Assembly (NCBI GenBank): GCA_036362985.1
Contig: JAYGXS010000008.1
Location: forward strand, 21,519,955-21,583,954
Direction: 5' to 3'
From: Ligula intestinalis
Lineage: Eukaryota; Platyhelminthes; Cestoda; Diphyllobothriidea; Diphyllobothriidae
DNA length: 64,000 bases
A model generated the notes under the pieces. The model was given only the letters and a program-made list of their open reading frames with translations, had not been told where the DNA came from and did not search any database. A program made the translations under genes and the position numbers. Shown piece by piece: positions 30,468 to 42,629 of this stretch (its first letter is position 1; the number at the start of each line of letters is the position of its first letter).

Positions 30468-31108
30468 ATGACTGAAGCTGTGAAATCAGAAATTTATCAG
30501 ACACAAGAAACGGAGAATACAAACAACTTTATCCGACACCAGGTATTTTCCCTCTTGATGGCTCATCAACCGTGGGAAGTTCTTCTGAAAATCAAACGCG
30601 TTGGATTAAGAGCACTTAAGGCCGACTGGGACATTGTCATCGTGCCAGCCGACAAGGGACGTTCTACGGTCGTTTAAGACAGAACCGACTACATTCAGAA
30701 AGCGAATACTTCCTGGAAGATTGTCAGTTTTATGTATCTTGTGAAATCAATCCCGTCAAAAAGCTAACACGCGAAATAAATTCGACCATGTTGGCTCAAT
30801 TGACCTCGTATGCGATTACGTCGTCCGACAAAGGCCTGGCGAAGGCACAATAAAAGGCCTTGCCCCGTTTTTATGGCCTACCCAAAGTGCACAATGAAGG
30901 TGCCCCTCTCCAACCCAACGTTTCAGTAAAAAGCACAATAACTTACGGCCTAGCAAAGTGGCTGTTTCGGCGTCTCAAATTTCTGACTGCAAATTCGGAG
31001 ACCACGGTCCACTTGTCAACACAGTTCTTGGAGAAACTTAAAGTTGTAAGTATATTGCCAAGGGATATCATGGTTTCCTTCGATATCACGTCTCTTTTTA
31101 CTTCCTAG
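30468..31108 (+). pseudogene. PLE family 2 RT, N-terminal half
   Basis: The frame with VIVPADKGRSTVV (the conserved PLE block before the RT core) runs from 30468 to a stop at 30675, then DRTDYIQKAN continues. After two stops, 30860-31108 reads RFYGLPKVHNEGAPLQPNVS, TYGLAKWLFRRLKFLTANSE and IMVSFDITSLFTS (motif A Asp present). It breaks at 31109, where LINE sequence starts. Confidence 0.75.
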
Positions 31109-32622
31109 TACGGCATTTGATAAAGAACCTCATAGGACACTTCTAGCCAAACTATGGACAATTGACTTGATTAGATCATATCTTTCTAGTCGTAAACAAC
31201 AGGTCTTAGTGCGGTCCTATTACACTCCCCACTTCCGCTATTTTTAAAGGTGCCCTTCAAGGTACCGTTTTAGGCCCCCTGTTTTTCTTGATTTACATAA
31301 ATGATATTTCAACAATAGCTTAATTTTTTCAATCGTGCATATACGCAGACGACTTGAAATGTGAACACTCCTTCTCTTATTCTACGGCAAAGTGATTCTT
31401 GGAACGCATTCATTCTGATTTGGACGTTCCAGCTGCGTGGAGCTCGACGTGGCAGATAAAGTTCTCGCTTTTTATGTGCCAGCTCATGTGTTTTGGTCGT
31501 CACAGGCTGCCACAGCCTATTATTATTCAAAAAATTGAAATTGTCCAAAGAAGTTTCACAAAAAAGCTCCTCTTTCCGGCATTTTTAGATACTTTCTACT
31601 CAATTACATGTGAGATAACGACACTGAAATTTCTTTCGATCAGGAGACTGGAAGCAGGGTTTTGTCTCCTGTTTCCCCTTAATAATATTTTAAATCTCCT
31701 AAAGATTTCTGCCCTTTTTCTTGTTACTCGCCCTTACAACCTTAGAAATTCAACGTAAATTATACCTCCTCCTGCTTCTTTCACTTGAAAATGATGTCTA
31801 TTTTTTGCTTAAAGGCATAGCTCTCTTTGAAAAAAATTGCCAATTGATATTATACCGTTAAATTGGCTATGTGCATTCAAGCAAAGACTGCACATCTATC
31901 TTAACAATTAATTGATTAACCTTTTGTTTTCATCATCTTTTCCAGGCAGCTTTCTTCACGATCACGTGAAAGTACCGTCGGGAATTAAGGATCCCTTCTT
32001 GAAACTACCTTCCTCTGACTCATGTCCCCCGGAATCATGATGCAGTCGTGACAGCTCACGTTTCGCTGGTCATCAACCGTCATCAGGGCCTAATATTTGG
32101 TCAAATCTCGGACATCCCCAAGTATGGCCTTGTAGATTTGACGGTTTTTACGGATCACGTACGGCGGTGCCCATCATGATCATAAACAGGTGGGTTCCCT
32201 ATCTTCTATTATGCCGAACCGGCTTGGGAACACGAGTGTAGTTCTGAGAGCCCATCTTCACCTGTAATATTTCGTTCATACGTATTGTTCTGCCCCACGC
32301 TCACCTTCAACTGAGTTTGCTTCCCAGGCCCCCCCCCCTACTAATTGACGTGCTGTGTATAATAATACCAAGTCAGAATAAAGATAACGATGTGGCTCAT
32401 CCGTATGTGCCCTTGAATTTAACCTTCCGCATGACACTGCTAAATTCATTTTTTTTGTGAATCGACAAAAATGTGTTTCTAAATAGTTATACGCGTCTTG
32501 TAGATTTAGACTAAGGATACTGTTAGTGAAACCAATTATATCTAGTACTTCGTGATATCGAAATTTCGGTTTATTGATGAGGCCCTTTAGACCTGAAATA
32601 CACAACTAATTATTATTATTAT
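31109..32622 (+). mobile_element. L2-like LINE, 5'-truncated, inserted in PLE family 2
   Basis: Starts within RT motif A (TAFDKEPHRTLLAKL), then SYLSSRKQQVLVRSYY, a YADD block reading IYADDLKCEHSF, WSSTWQIKFSLFMCQLM, and an internal deletion near 31530 joining RHRLPQPIIIQK to a later IEIVQRSFTKKLLFP. The C-terminus (RRLEAGFCLLFPLNN, PYNLRNST) ends about 31758. The remaining 0.85 kb is 3' UTR, ending in an ATT repeat (about 32605-32622) typical of these LINEs. 5' truncation with a simple-repeat 3' tail is the classical LINE insertion product. Confidence 0.75.
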
Positions 32623-33480
32623 CCCTCAGGATCTGGCATTCGAGATGGTCAAACTACTCCTACGAAAAAAATGATGAGACAGAGAATCGTCTGGGACATG
32701 TGAAATCCTACAGCTTCTGAATTTTTGTCTCAGGACGTACTTTACGTTTGACGGATCGATCTACGAGCAGGTGAAAGGAAAACCGATGGGCTCACTGATT
32801 TTGGGACTCACAGGCGAGGTAGTCCTGCGGAGGCTGGAATCACTGGTTTTCCAACACCACAAACCAAACTGCTGTGCTCTGTAAATGGAGTATGCCTTCG
32901 TCATCATTGAACGGGAGCAGCTGCTCACGTTCATGTAACAAAGGTGTTCAGAGAATATGGCTACCCGCGCAACTTCGTCAACTGGTGCTTGCGCAAACAA
33001 CCAGGCCAACAAAAGCGCACCAACCCCATGAGTTGGCGTTCGATCCCGTATGTCAAAAACTTATCAGCTGCAGTTGGCCACCTTCTCGCACCACTTGTAT
33101 TTGGAGTCGCACACAGGCCAGAGGCAACCATAAGGCGTCAGATAATGAAGCCAAGATACTCACTGCCACGGCAAGAAACATCTGGTGTCGTCTACAGGAC
33201 CTGGTACAACTGCGGGCAAAGCAACCATGTCGGAGAACCTAGCAGAATTTTCAGGCCGCAAAATGCCAAGCACGCGGCTGCAGTGCCGTGACATTGTGCC
33301 AATTCTCTAGTTGCGGCTCATTCGACGAGACCCGGCCACACCTTTAGATTTAATAAAAACCATAATTCTCGCAAAATTTGACCATCGGGTGTTCTGAGAA
33401 CTACTTAAGTCATGGTTCACGAGCCCCCAATCCATCCGTCAGGCGAATTAACATATTGTCCAAGCGATAGAGTATTCTTC
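32623..33480 (+). pseudogene. PLE family 2 RT C-terminal half and GIY-YIG endonuclease
   Basis: Resumes the RT with DLAFEMVKLLLR, then LRTYFTFDGSIYEQVKGKPM and GSLILGLTGEVVLRRLESLV. The YVDD motif is lost in a deletion near 32875. 32944-33291 carries VFREYGYPRNFVNWCL, VGHLLAPLVFGVAHRPEATI, and the GIY-YIG start TSGVVYRTWYNCGQSNHVGE. Terminal sequence AKFDHRVF and LLKSWFTSPQSI ends near 33480. Confidence 0.75.
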
Positions 33481-34586
33481 TTCTCAATGGCTTCCTGGGC
33501 GTCGGGTGTTCACTCGTATTGGCAAGTTTTTCAATGTGCCAAACTACTTTGTGTGCCCAAAGGCGTCTTTGTGCCTGCATATTTACGTTGTTGACATTTC
33601 TTATACCGTAAATTATGCTGGCATCACGCACGCCTTTACTAAGCAAGCTTGCCTTCGTCGTGATGCACCTTATGTTCTGATCCAATAATAAGGTGATTAT
33701 TAATTTAAATCGAATGCTACCATTATCCTCAAAGTGGACCGTACTCGTCAAACACAAGCACACGCACAATTCCATAAATCATGTTTTAAAAGTTCCAAGG
33801 GAGGAACCGGAGAAAAAAGTAGGACCATCAGTCTATGTTTATCTTACTGGACACTTGGAGACATCCTTGCTATCTTGCCAGGGCAGACAAGAAAATGACA
33901 ACGTTGTCGGGAGGCTGGATGGTGCTCTCTTTGATCACGTTTTGACCAACGGTGTGAATGTCAAGGAAAAGAACAGGACGCAAGCTCTCCGCGGTTCACC
34001 GATTTATGAGGACATTGAACGTATTTTACGGAAAAAATCTAAACTTTTCCAAAATAGAGGTGCACGTGAAGTGGAACCAGTGTGGTCAATTTAACGTTCA
34101 TGAACTAGAAACTGCACTTGGGCACTTGTGTGTAGGTCCCAGAAAATTTGATATTCAACACTGTATAACGCTATTTTTAACTGCCAGTTTCGTTTGAACA
34201 TATAACACACGAAAACTGGAACTTAATCGCCGGTCGCCATATATTTATCAGAACGTTGTTATATTCTATTGATATTTAACCAGGTATCAACTCTAAATCT
34301 TTTTCCTCAGTATAATATTGTTGGATGTCAGTACGGAGCGTTCTACGATACATACCTCATCTGTATTCTTACAACAATGATGACTTTACCTCCTTACACA
34401 CATCTAAATTTAGGTCTTTGAGCTATATTCTATTTTTTTGCCTTTTTCAATCTCTGTCCCGCACACCCCTTTTTCGGTCAACATGCTCACATTATCTTTG
34501 AAAAAAGTCAGGCAACCAAGACAGGAACGCTATTGCTTTCGTATTTGGGCATCTTTAATTCTGCCAGGGTTATCGAGTAAGTCAAC

Positions 34587-34600
34587 AAATTATGTAACTT
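34587..34600. repeat. Imperfect 14-bp target-site duplication, left copy
   Basis: aaattatgtaactt here and aaattctgcaactt at 36559-36572 flank the minus-strand PLE. Copy A of the Gypsy unit has a single uninterrupted aaattatgtaactt at the same place (about 26433-26446), which shows the pre-insertion state. Confidence 0.75.
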
Positions 34601-36558
34601 AAAAACAGGCAAAACGAGTAGAATTCATTAATATCAAACAATTCCAAACAACTCATTAGCTGCTTCTTTTCGTTTCCTAACGTTTAAAAAGACACATACA
34701 GGAGTAATGAATGTCACATAACTAGTGGTAATAGCAAGGAGCTTGAATCACTTCAAAAATTAATCGCATAAAGACGGGAACTTTTAGTCAAAATATGGGG
34801 AGTAGTGTTGATGGGAAAGTAAACGAAAAACACGCGGGAAATTAAATTTAATGGCCAATTATCAGGGCAGTTGGATGTTGCCGACATCAGTAACCTGCTT
34901 GCATAGGTCAGGTTTCTCCCACCATATGTAAGCAGCTTCTGAATAGCGAAGGATGTGGTTTGATCGAGCACAAACAACAACCTGAAACGCTGTTTTAACG
35001 TCGACAGAATAACTGATGTCTTATAGACGCTTCGTAGTGGAGGACCTTGGTATTTTGTCTTCTTGCTTCAAAAGCCGATTGGGCAAGTGCTTAGCGGCCC
35101 TGGCTGCGTGTTGTCCTTGTGTGCGCCCAATGTATTTGCAGCCACAATAACATGTGAATTCGTAAACACAATTGGAGTTTGCGTGCAATTGCAGATCATC
35201 CTTTGCCCACTTTAATGGAATACTTTTGGTAAAACTTAGGATGACTAATTTTGCTGCATTGAAGGTCCTTTCTATCGTACAGCGCAATCGTCGCTTGATT
35301 GTGTTGGAAATCTCGTCACCTTTAAATGGTAAGGATATCATGACCGGCCTTTTTGGAAGCGACTGTTTCAGACATTTTTGCCGTAGGGTATTGTTGTACT
35401 TTTCAATAAAGCGTGCCAGGTTGCAACAGTTGAGTAGGGCTGAGTTAAGACGAGGAAGCTCTTATGATAGCGTCTCAGTAGAACAACTGTTCCTTGCTCG
35501 GCGAAAGAGCTTATGTACAAGATTACGCTTCCACTGAATTGGCTCGAAGCTCATGAAGTGTAGATGTTCCCCTTCCCAGGTCTTTTTGTGGAAAGCCGAG
35601 CGCCCTATGGAACCACCATCCCCCCTGTAAACATGAGGACGTCTAGGAAGGGTAGATTTTAATGCTGTTCTGTTTCCATTGTACAGTTAATTTAAGGATG
35701 TAAAGTTTTTATAAATTTGAGGAGGTTATTGGTCTTTACATTGGAATTAACAATTTTTAATGTGGCATCCAGATAGCTTCTGTATAAGATTGTATTATAA
35801 AGACTTGTATAAGGTTTTTCTTCTAGATGACCCATTAAAGCATCCGCAAATGTGAACTCTATCGGACTGTCCATTGCTATTCTGTCAATTTGCCTAAAAC
35901 GTTGTCCATTAAATAGAAAATAACCATTTTTTTGCAGAGTTACAGTAATTGGCATAGAATTGCAGGTGACAGGTGCGTTTCGGACGCACGGGAACACATT
36001 ATGTCGATTTTATCGTTCAACAGTACATTTTTCAAAAGTAATTGAGGTCTAGTGATATCATAAATTTATCAATAACTTTTGAAAGCTGGATGTCCTTGAT
36101 ACATTGAAAAGTGTACTTCGTAGTGTTAGTGGAGAAATGATCGCGAATGGGGTTTATTTCTTTTACAAGTCATTGTGCTAATCTATGTTAGGGGAAAATT
36201 GGAAAAAGAGAGAATTGATCGTAAAGGTACATACTTTTTGTGAGTTTTGGGGAGTCCGAATAGTCTTGGAATATGTGCACCCCTGGGCTTTAGGGAGAGC
36301 ACGGTTAAGTTGTCAATAAGATTATCTTCTGACAATTGTTTAATCAGTTTTCAGGCAAAGTTTTCTATTGCCTTAGTTTCCTCTTTACCTGATGTCTCTA
36401 GACTAAATTTGCTTTGATCGCTTACATTCCATTTTCCTTAAAAAGTCCTTTAGGTTAAGGATAACCACTCCATGGCCTTCATCGGGTTTCGAAATAGTGA
36501 TTTGTTCGAACTGCTGTTTTTGCCCGTTTTTAATTTGTACCGGTGAAAAACACCTTCA
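34601..36558 (-). mobile_element. PLE, diverged relative of family 1, dead
   Basis: Minus-strand PLE inside Gypsy copy B. From the 5' side (36558): remnants of the pre-RT block (about 36540-36450), the KLNRKDF-like and EETKAIENF-like segments, a GLPKTHKK-like block near 36240, then 35692-35997 with FNGQRFRQIDRIAMDSPIEF and YRSYLDATLKIV (YLDD reads YLDA, catalytically dead). The GIY-YIG part at 35021-35341 reads ISLPFKGDEISNTIKRRLRC, VYEFTCYCGCKYIGRTQGQH and AARAAKHLPNRLL. Many frame breaks. No convincing hammerhead was found in its 3' region; a CTAATGAG string occurs without GAAA. Confidence 0.8.
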
Positions 36559-36572
36559 AAATTCTGCAACTT
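36559..36572. repeat. Imperfect 14-bp target-site duplication, right copy
   Basis: aaattctgcaactt, two mismatches from 34587-34600. Gypsy copy B sequence resumes immediately after it. Confidence 0.7.
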
Positions 36573-37567
36573 CACCAAGTTTCTTCTTCCCTCGTTTATT
36601 TATCGACTGAAAACATCTTCGAGTAATCCTCTAGCGGATGTTTAATGCGCGGTATCTAAGCCGAAGCGTATAAGCCTGTCGACGCTTTATAATCGCCAGC
36701 GCTATAATAATCTTGTGAACGAAAATATTGTTGGTGACTCCTGCATCTTATGCCTTCACCTTTGGGTAAAATGACAATGAATAAAAAAATTAAAATTTGT
36801 TTTCTTCGAACGGCTGCTTCCATCATGCCAAGCCATTTGCACTCTCGTTGCATGATTTGCGCATACCAAAGCTAGCTAACATGGTCCATCTAAAAATGGA
36901 AGTGGACCGGTCAGCATACCACATGCTCAAATTCCAAGGTCTGTAACTGCACCCAGATCTCAGTTGGCTGAGCTCAAAGCACTTGTAGTTCACTTGGTAA
37001 CGATTACTGCTACCATGCAGATGTGCGCATCTACCGGTCCATACCGACGTTCTGTCAGTCACTGCTTGCGACCTTCTAGCTCCTGATCAAGAACGAGGAA
37101 TATTTCTTGGTATTCACCCCACTTCGGGCACACAGTTCAACGTTGCTCGTTCAAGTCCTAAATAAGAAACGTATCAGCCGAGATGTAAATGAGGCTGAGT
37201 ACTCTTGAAATCTACCAATCTTCAACTGCATAAATGGCAGTCAACTCCTCGTTGACACTCAGCAAAATCAGTGTTCTTCCTTTTTTTGTGATCAACCAGC
37301 ATTGTTTTTACCACTTTTGCTTGCTTTAATATGTAAATTGCTCCCCATTACAATTCTAAGATTCCATGCATTGTCCCTTGTCATTCGTCTCCATCGAGTC
37401 TTTCATTGGACATTTATGATTGCTGATGTTCCGACCGTCATCCTCTGTGCCGACTTCTAAGCCGCTTTATAAATTTTGATTGACTGCAAGCAACTTCACT
37501 TTCATGATTATATCACGTCCCTCTCAGTTAAAGGTTAACCCCAGTTTTCAATTCAAACTGACTGTTC

Positions 37568-38345
37568 GTGCTTATCCTGAGCCCAAATAATCCATTTCGT
37601 CAAATTCGTGGACAATATCCTGGTCACACTCGTCGCATTTTTGGGTCTCTCAGAGCAAAACAGGACCGAGAGCATCACATTTTAACCACATTCCCTCCTG
37701 CATATTCTAGGCCCTACCATCTTGTGTCTGAATTGCTTGCTGCTTCTACCACCCAGTTCGAGTACATGCTTTAAATGGGCATCATCTGTCAATTGGAAAG
37801 CCTTCGGGCCTGCCCCTCCATATGGTTCAAAAAGCTGCCATTGGTGACTAACTTCCTTGCAGTGACTACAGGCTATTGAACAAGGCCAACATCCATGACC
37901 ACTTTTAAGTTTCCTATCTTCAAGACCTTGCCGATATTCTCTTCGGAAAGTCTGTTGCCCTTACGATAGATCTGATTCGCTTCTTTCATCAGATTCCTAT
38001 TATTTCAGTCGACGTTTAGCAAATGTCCTATATATTCCTCTTTCGTATTTGAGTTTTTACGCACGCCATTTGGACTCCACAACGTCTACCAAACCTTTCA
38101 GAGGCTTACTGACAGGGTGCTCTATGTCGTACTCTACGTCCTTGCGTAATTGAATGACCTATTAGTTACCATCTTTACTGCCGAGAAATTTGTTGAAAAA
38201 CTCACAACGGTATTTGACTGTCTTCAACATTTTAGCGAGGCCCTCAACTAATCCTTATGCTTTTTCGGAGTTCCATCTCTCGTGATTCTATGATACCTAT
38301 TCGACATCAAGGGCATCAACCCTCTTGCTTCAAAGGTTGTCCCTA
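37568..38345 (+). pseudogene. Ty3/Gypsy reverse transcriptase fragment, copy B
   Basis: Pieces of a Gypsy pol in order: HHILTTFPPAYSRP and FEYML.MGII (pre-RT), DYRLLNKANIHDH, LADILFGKSVALTIDLIRFF (motif A with its Asp), FLRTPFGL-like VFTHAIWT in shifted frame, TDRVLYVVLYVLA, and FDCLQHF. Frames change repeatedly and the YVDD is destroyed. It ends at 38345 against a CR1-like element, upstream of the point where copy A's RT ends. Confidence 0.7.
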
Positions 38346-41300
38346 TCCGCGATCAGCCGCAGTTTGATTTACGCTCCAAAGTTTTAAAATATCGGCAAAC
38401 ATGATGATGCTGCTGTCCACTTCGCGGACACAATCGTTGATGTACATAAAACACCAAGACAGGGCCAAGAACGGAGCCTTGGACGACACCACTCTCAACC
38501 TCGACCTTGGCTGACTGTTTGTTGCTGATCTGGAGAGTTTGCGAGTGACTGATTTGCAAGCTTTCTATCCAAGCAATAGCCCACCTCTTCCTCCGATATG
38601 GCTGCGTTTATAACGGAGCTGATTGTGCGGTCCGCTATTGAAAGCCTTATTTAGTCAAAATAGGCAGGGTAAAATGAGCTTCCACTATCAATTGCCTCAG
38701 TCAACCATTCTTTACAGCAGATACAATTTGTTACGCAGGACCACCCTCTACAAAAAACATGCTGAACATCTGATAACAGATTGGTTTGCTCAAGAAATTG
38801 CGTAAGTTTCTGCTTGATTATTTTTTTTTAAATTTTGCAACAGACTGAAGTAAGGCTGCCCAGTCGGTAGTTCTTCGCTAAGACCCCAGTTCACCTTATA
38901 AAGCGGTGTTATCCTTGCGGATTTCCAATCTGCTGGTAAGCATCCAGTCTCGAAGTATGTTTAGAAGAACATAGAAGGTGGTTTTGCCAACTCAGTGGTA
39001 AGCTCTTTAACAAGGGTTGCTGGTACCTCGTCGGGACCTGGTGACTTAGATTCAGCTTACATAAACAGTTCCTTACGAAAAACAATAAGAAGAATTTGAC
39101 AGTCTCAAATATTATACCCGCTCCGGTGTCGTCGGTGGGGCGACCGTATGTCCTTTCCTTTCAGAAAACTGACCGAATATATTTCAAACGATGATCAACC
39201 TTCTATTCATCATCTCAACCCTCAGCGGTCGTCAGCAGGAGTATCGGATCCTTGTTATTGGTAATTTAAATGAGGTAACTGCAAAACAGTTTGGGCTTTA
39301 TTTTTACCTAAATGAGCAAGTCCACTTCAAAGGCTGTCTTCATTTAAGAATAAGACCAATGACCCGATTTCTCTGAGTTTTTTAGGCACTGTGGCATTTT
39401 CACCACAGCTCTTGATGTTTGTTCACTTCTATTTTAAGGCCTACGTAAGCCGTCGTGGTCGTGTTGTCAATATTTTGTGAAATTGGACAGTGGTTGTCGA
39501 GGAGCCTGCGAGGTGTGCTCCGAAACGTTTCTCAGGCCATGGTTATGTTTCAAAAAAAATCGAGGTTTACATTCGGTGCGCGCGTGTTTGGCATTCATTC
39601 TTACGAAATCACCTCACAAAATATGTATTCTGGCTGTTGAATGTCTCTTGGGTATAGGTTATAACGAGTACATCCATAACAGTAAAACGTGATCAATGTT
39701 CACCCAGCAGAGGTAGACATGACACTTCTTCGATGCTGATCGGCAGTTTCCCTGTCTTTACTGGACAGTTGATGGCCAAACATGGTAGCCTCACCGTCGT
39801 CTACGTGTTCAGACAGCAAAAGTTCCGTTTTTTTAAAATTATATCTGGTGATAGTTCACAGTCATGCATCTTCAGGTCGTCAAGGTTTGATAACATACTC
39901 TGTGGATTGGTGTACATAAAATTAAACATTCTGTTTGCCCGACAAGAGGTTAAAGTTAGCCTCTTTCCTTCTTCAACCGGGTCAACTGGGTGGTCATCCG
40001 GAGACGACCTGTCTAAAGGGACAACATTGGAGGCTGGATCACTGGTTGGTGTAAATAACCGACCGTTTCTTCACTTCGTTCTGCCTCTGTATGTTTTTGG
40101 ATTGGGCTCAGCCATCCCCCTACTGGGTCGACTGTGTGGCTATCCGGAATGTACCTATCTAAGTTGAGAACAATGGCCATTGAATCACGTGGTTGTTGTT
40201 AACAACCAAGTTTATTTCGTACATGCTGACCAGCTCCCTCTTGTTGGTAACAAGTTGTTTTCCTTTATTTCGTTCTGCAGCTGAGAAATCACGCAAAAAT
40301 ACTCTAAGGCCAGTGTTTTTAATTCCAAAACACCTAGACAGAAGGAGCTTGGCATCTTGGCTGCTGGTCATGACAACTTTCAGAGGTCTGGGACGTTTCG
40401 ACCCAGTTAGGCTCTCTGGTCATATGCCAAGGCGAAAGGCCTTTTCGAACTCTAATGGATAATTAGGTCCCAGCATTGTTCCATGAAGTTACGGAAGATC
40501 TGAATGTCTTCGGAATGCCGGTCCATGGGAGTGGCAACGGTTGATTCAGTTTATCCCTGTATAACGATGCTTGATTCTCTCTTGGTAATATTCTTCGCGC
40601 CTACGAGACTGTCGCTTGCTTGCTCGTTAATAGCACTTTTGCTGCTATAATGTCCATCTTGTGTGTTAGCCGAGTCTAGTGTGGCAGAACTAGACTCGTT
40701 ATCTACTTTTGGCTTCGGGCTTGAGCCTGGGACACTGCCGCTCACTTTCAAGTTAAAAGCAGTAGTGACAGTTAATTCTGGTATTCCTTGTACTATGAGA
40801 CGTTTGCACCTATGTGTGACTTTTTGCGTCCCCTCTAAGCCGTCGGTCACTTCCTGGTGCAACGCTTACATGTTTGGCTTCGTGTCGTTTTTGACGGTAG
40901 CCTGAACATTACGTGGTGAACCAACCGCTTCTTTTTTGCCTACGGCGCGATTTTTGAAAGAATATTCAGCTGCGAATGATTGGTCAACGCTGGGGGCCTT
41001 AACTGTAAGTATGGACACTCTCCTATATTTTTTTCTGCCACCTCCTTCACTTTGGTTGCCTTGTTTGCATCGGACCACCTATGTCTCTTCTGCTTCTTTC
41101 AGCTATTCTCCAGCCACGTTACGTACGATTTAAATAGTGAGGACCTGTGAGGAGGGTAAGGCTGGTTCCGCACGTAGATGCCTTCCAGTTTTTCTGGCCG
41201 TTTTGATGATCCTAGAACCTAAGATTTCCTGGGACAGTAGATTTGGGCTTGTTTTTGTTTGCTTCTCTTTTAATTTTAGTCGCGCTTGGCCGAATTGGCT

Positions 41301-41480
41301 TGGTCTGGTAGCCAGTTCCGTCACAAAGGAATTCTAACTGCTTATTTCCACTGGTTTCATCCAGCGGATTTAGTTTGCTATGCCTGAGAAAACACATTAT
41401 AAAATCCCCTATTAAATCCATGCGTGACTCTAACTGCGACATTTTAGGCAATTTTTGCAATGTTTGCCTGCCGTCGGACA
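38346..41480 (-). mobile_element. CR1-like LINE, decayed, truncated at its 3' end
   Basis: Minus strand: ORF1 N-terminus (about 41480-40870), RRM start CKRLIVQGIPE (40780 region), ORF1 C-terminus at 40371-40159 (DAKLLLSRCFGI, SAAERNKGKQL, VVNNNHVIQ), an ORF2 start at 40150 nearly identical at base level to that at 20870, a broken endonuclease (40000-39400), RT scraps (39180-38900), then 38559-38353 with VESGVVQGSVLGPV and MFADILKLW. The sequence ends just after the FADD-equivalent (FADI). LINE copies usually lose their 5' end, so loss of the 3' end here points to a later deletion or rearrangement at the Gypsy junction. Confidence 0.75.
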
Positions 41481-41484
41481 ATGT

Positions 41485-42629
41485 ATGTCAAAAGTGTCAC
41501 TGTTCTTACCTTTCTGTGACTTCTGCGTCGTGCTTATTTTTGACTACGGGTTTATATTCTTGCCTCTTATGTCGCACTGTTGGTCGTGCGGAACAGTTTG
41601 ATTGAAGAGTTCGTTGACGGAATATTTCGTGCCAACCTTGGGAATTTGCTTAACTTTCTGTGACGCGCGTGGCTGGGTTGCGGTGGCCAGGTGGTTTAGA
41701 CGCTATCCCTCTGAGTCGCAGGTTAAGGGGATTGATGTCAGCTCCAAAAAAAAATCATTTTCACACACGGCAGTTGGGTTGTGGCCTTTTACGTTCAGCA
41801 TGCTATAACGTAGGGCTAAAAAGGTTATAGTTGGAAAATATTGCAGCATTAGTCAGACTAGACGTAGCAGGAAACGGGATAGTGTAATATACTTGTTATT
41901 AGTAGGAACTTATTTGGGTTGAAAAGATCAAGAAGGATGACAAACGCTAGAGTGAACTTTATTTCGATAAATAAAGTCATCTAGAAAGTATACACCGAGA
42001 GAGTGATGTTCAAAAGTTGCTCACTTGAACTAATTTGGGTTTGAAAGGGCGACATAACAAACGATAAGTTGGCCTTTAATTATATAATTTAAATCTTCCG
42101 GTAATTATACACTAGCAGTTTATAAATAACACCACCCGTCTATTCGCGAATACTCGTCTGAAACCTGACGAGATCAATTGGGACAAGAAGACTATGTTAG
42201 CCGAGCCAATATTTCCAGCGAGACGCCGAGTTGTAGAAAATTTCCTGGTCAGGCAGTGGGGGTATCCAAGGAAATGTGACTGACAATTGTTAAAAAAAAT
42301 TCGTTATTTGATCCAATTTTTGTCTAAATATAATATATTTTAGTCTAGAACTCCAAATATAATTGCCTTGGTTTTACTGAAAGATGAAACGTGTCCCCCA
42401 CGAAATGTGCACAGGGAAACATCAACCTGTGACAAAAAAAGCATTAAAAGCCGCTCACCCCACTTAAACTTCTAGAAAAACAAACCTGTGGAACTGCAAA
42501 AGGTCAAACGTTCCTTACCACAGTTATGTTTAATTCCAAGTGAAGGATGACGAAGGGTCCGGTTAAGGCCATATCTTCGCTAACCGATTCATTAAGTGCT
42601 GCCTTCTTCGAGCATATGTGGATGCCAGA
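41485..42629. other. Unassigned; includes a tRNA-like stretch
   Basis: Mostly featureless AT-rich DNA. At about 41670-41745, ggtggccaggtggtttagac and a following gcaggttaaggg resemble a tRNA D-arm and T-arm in order, but the B-box is poor. This may be another tRNA-derived SINE remnant. Confidence 0.3.

Larger units (their letters stand above)
30240..33480 (+). mobile_element. PLE family 2, split by an L2-like LINE
   Basis: A second, clearly different PLE family. The 5' half (30240-31108) and 3' half (32623-33480) read on from each other when the 1.5-kb insert is removed: the RT motif A block ends ...SFDITSLFTS and resumes with DLAFEMVKLLLR, as a continuous PLE RT does. 5' and 3' limits are approximate. 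The element sits inside Gypsy copy B, directly after the PLE-1 fragment. Confidence 0.75.
28838..38345 (+). mobile_element. Ty3/Gypsy-derived unit, copy B, twice interrupted
   Basis: Second copy of the unit starting at 24811. Native segments are about 28838-29436, 33560-34600 and 36573-38345. They align in order with copy A 24811-25385, 25395-26446 and 26448-28797. The first break holds a PLE-1 3' fragment plus a PLE-2 (itself interrupted), about 4.1 kb. The second break holds a PLE-1 relative flanked by a 14-bp duplication. At 38345, inside the RT, it meets the CR1-like element of the minus strand. Inclusion of the inserts explains the length. Confidence 0.6.

Noticed and set aside
34640..34680. 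CTAATGAG string in the 3' region of the 34.6-kb PLE as a hammerhead
   Set aside because: Core is altered and no GAAA follows at a suitable distance.
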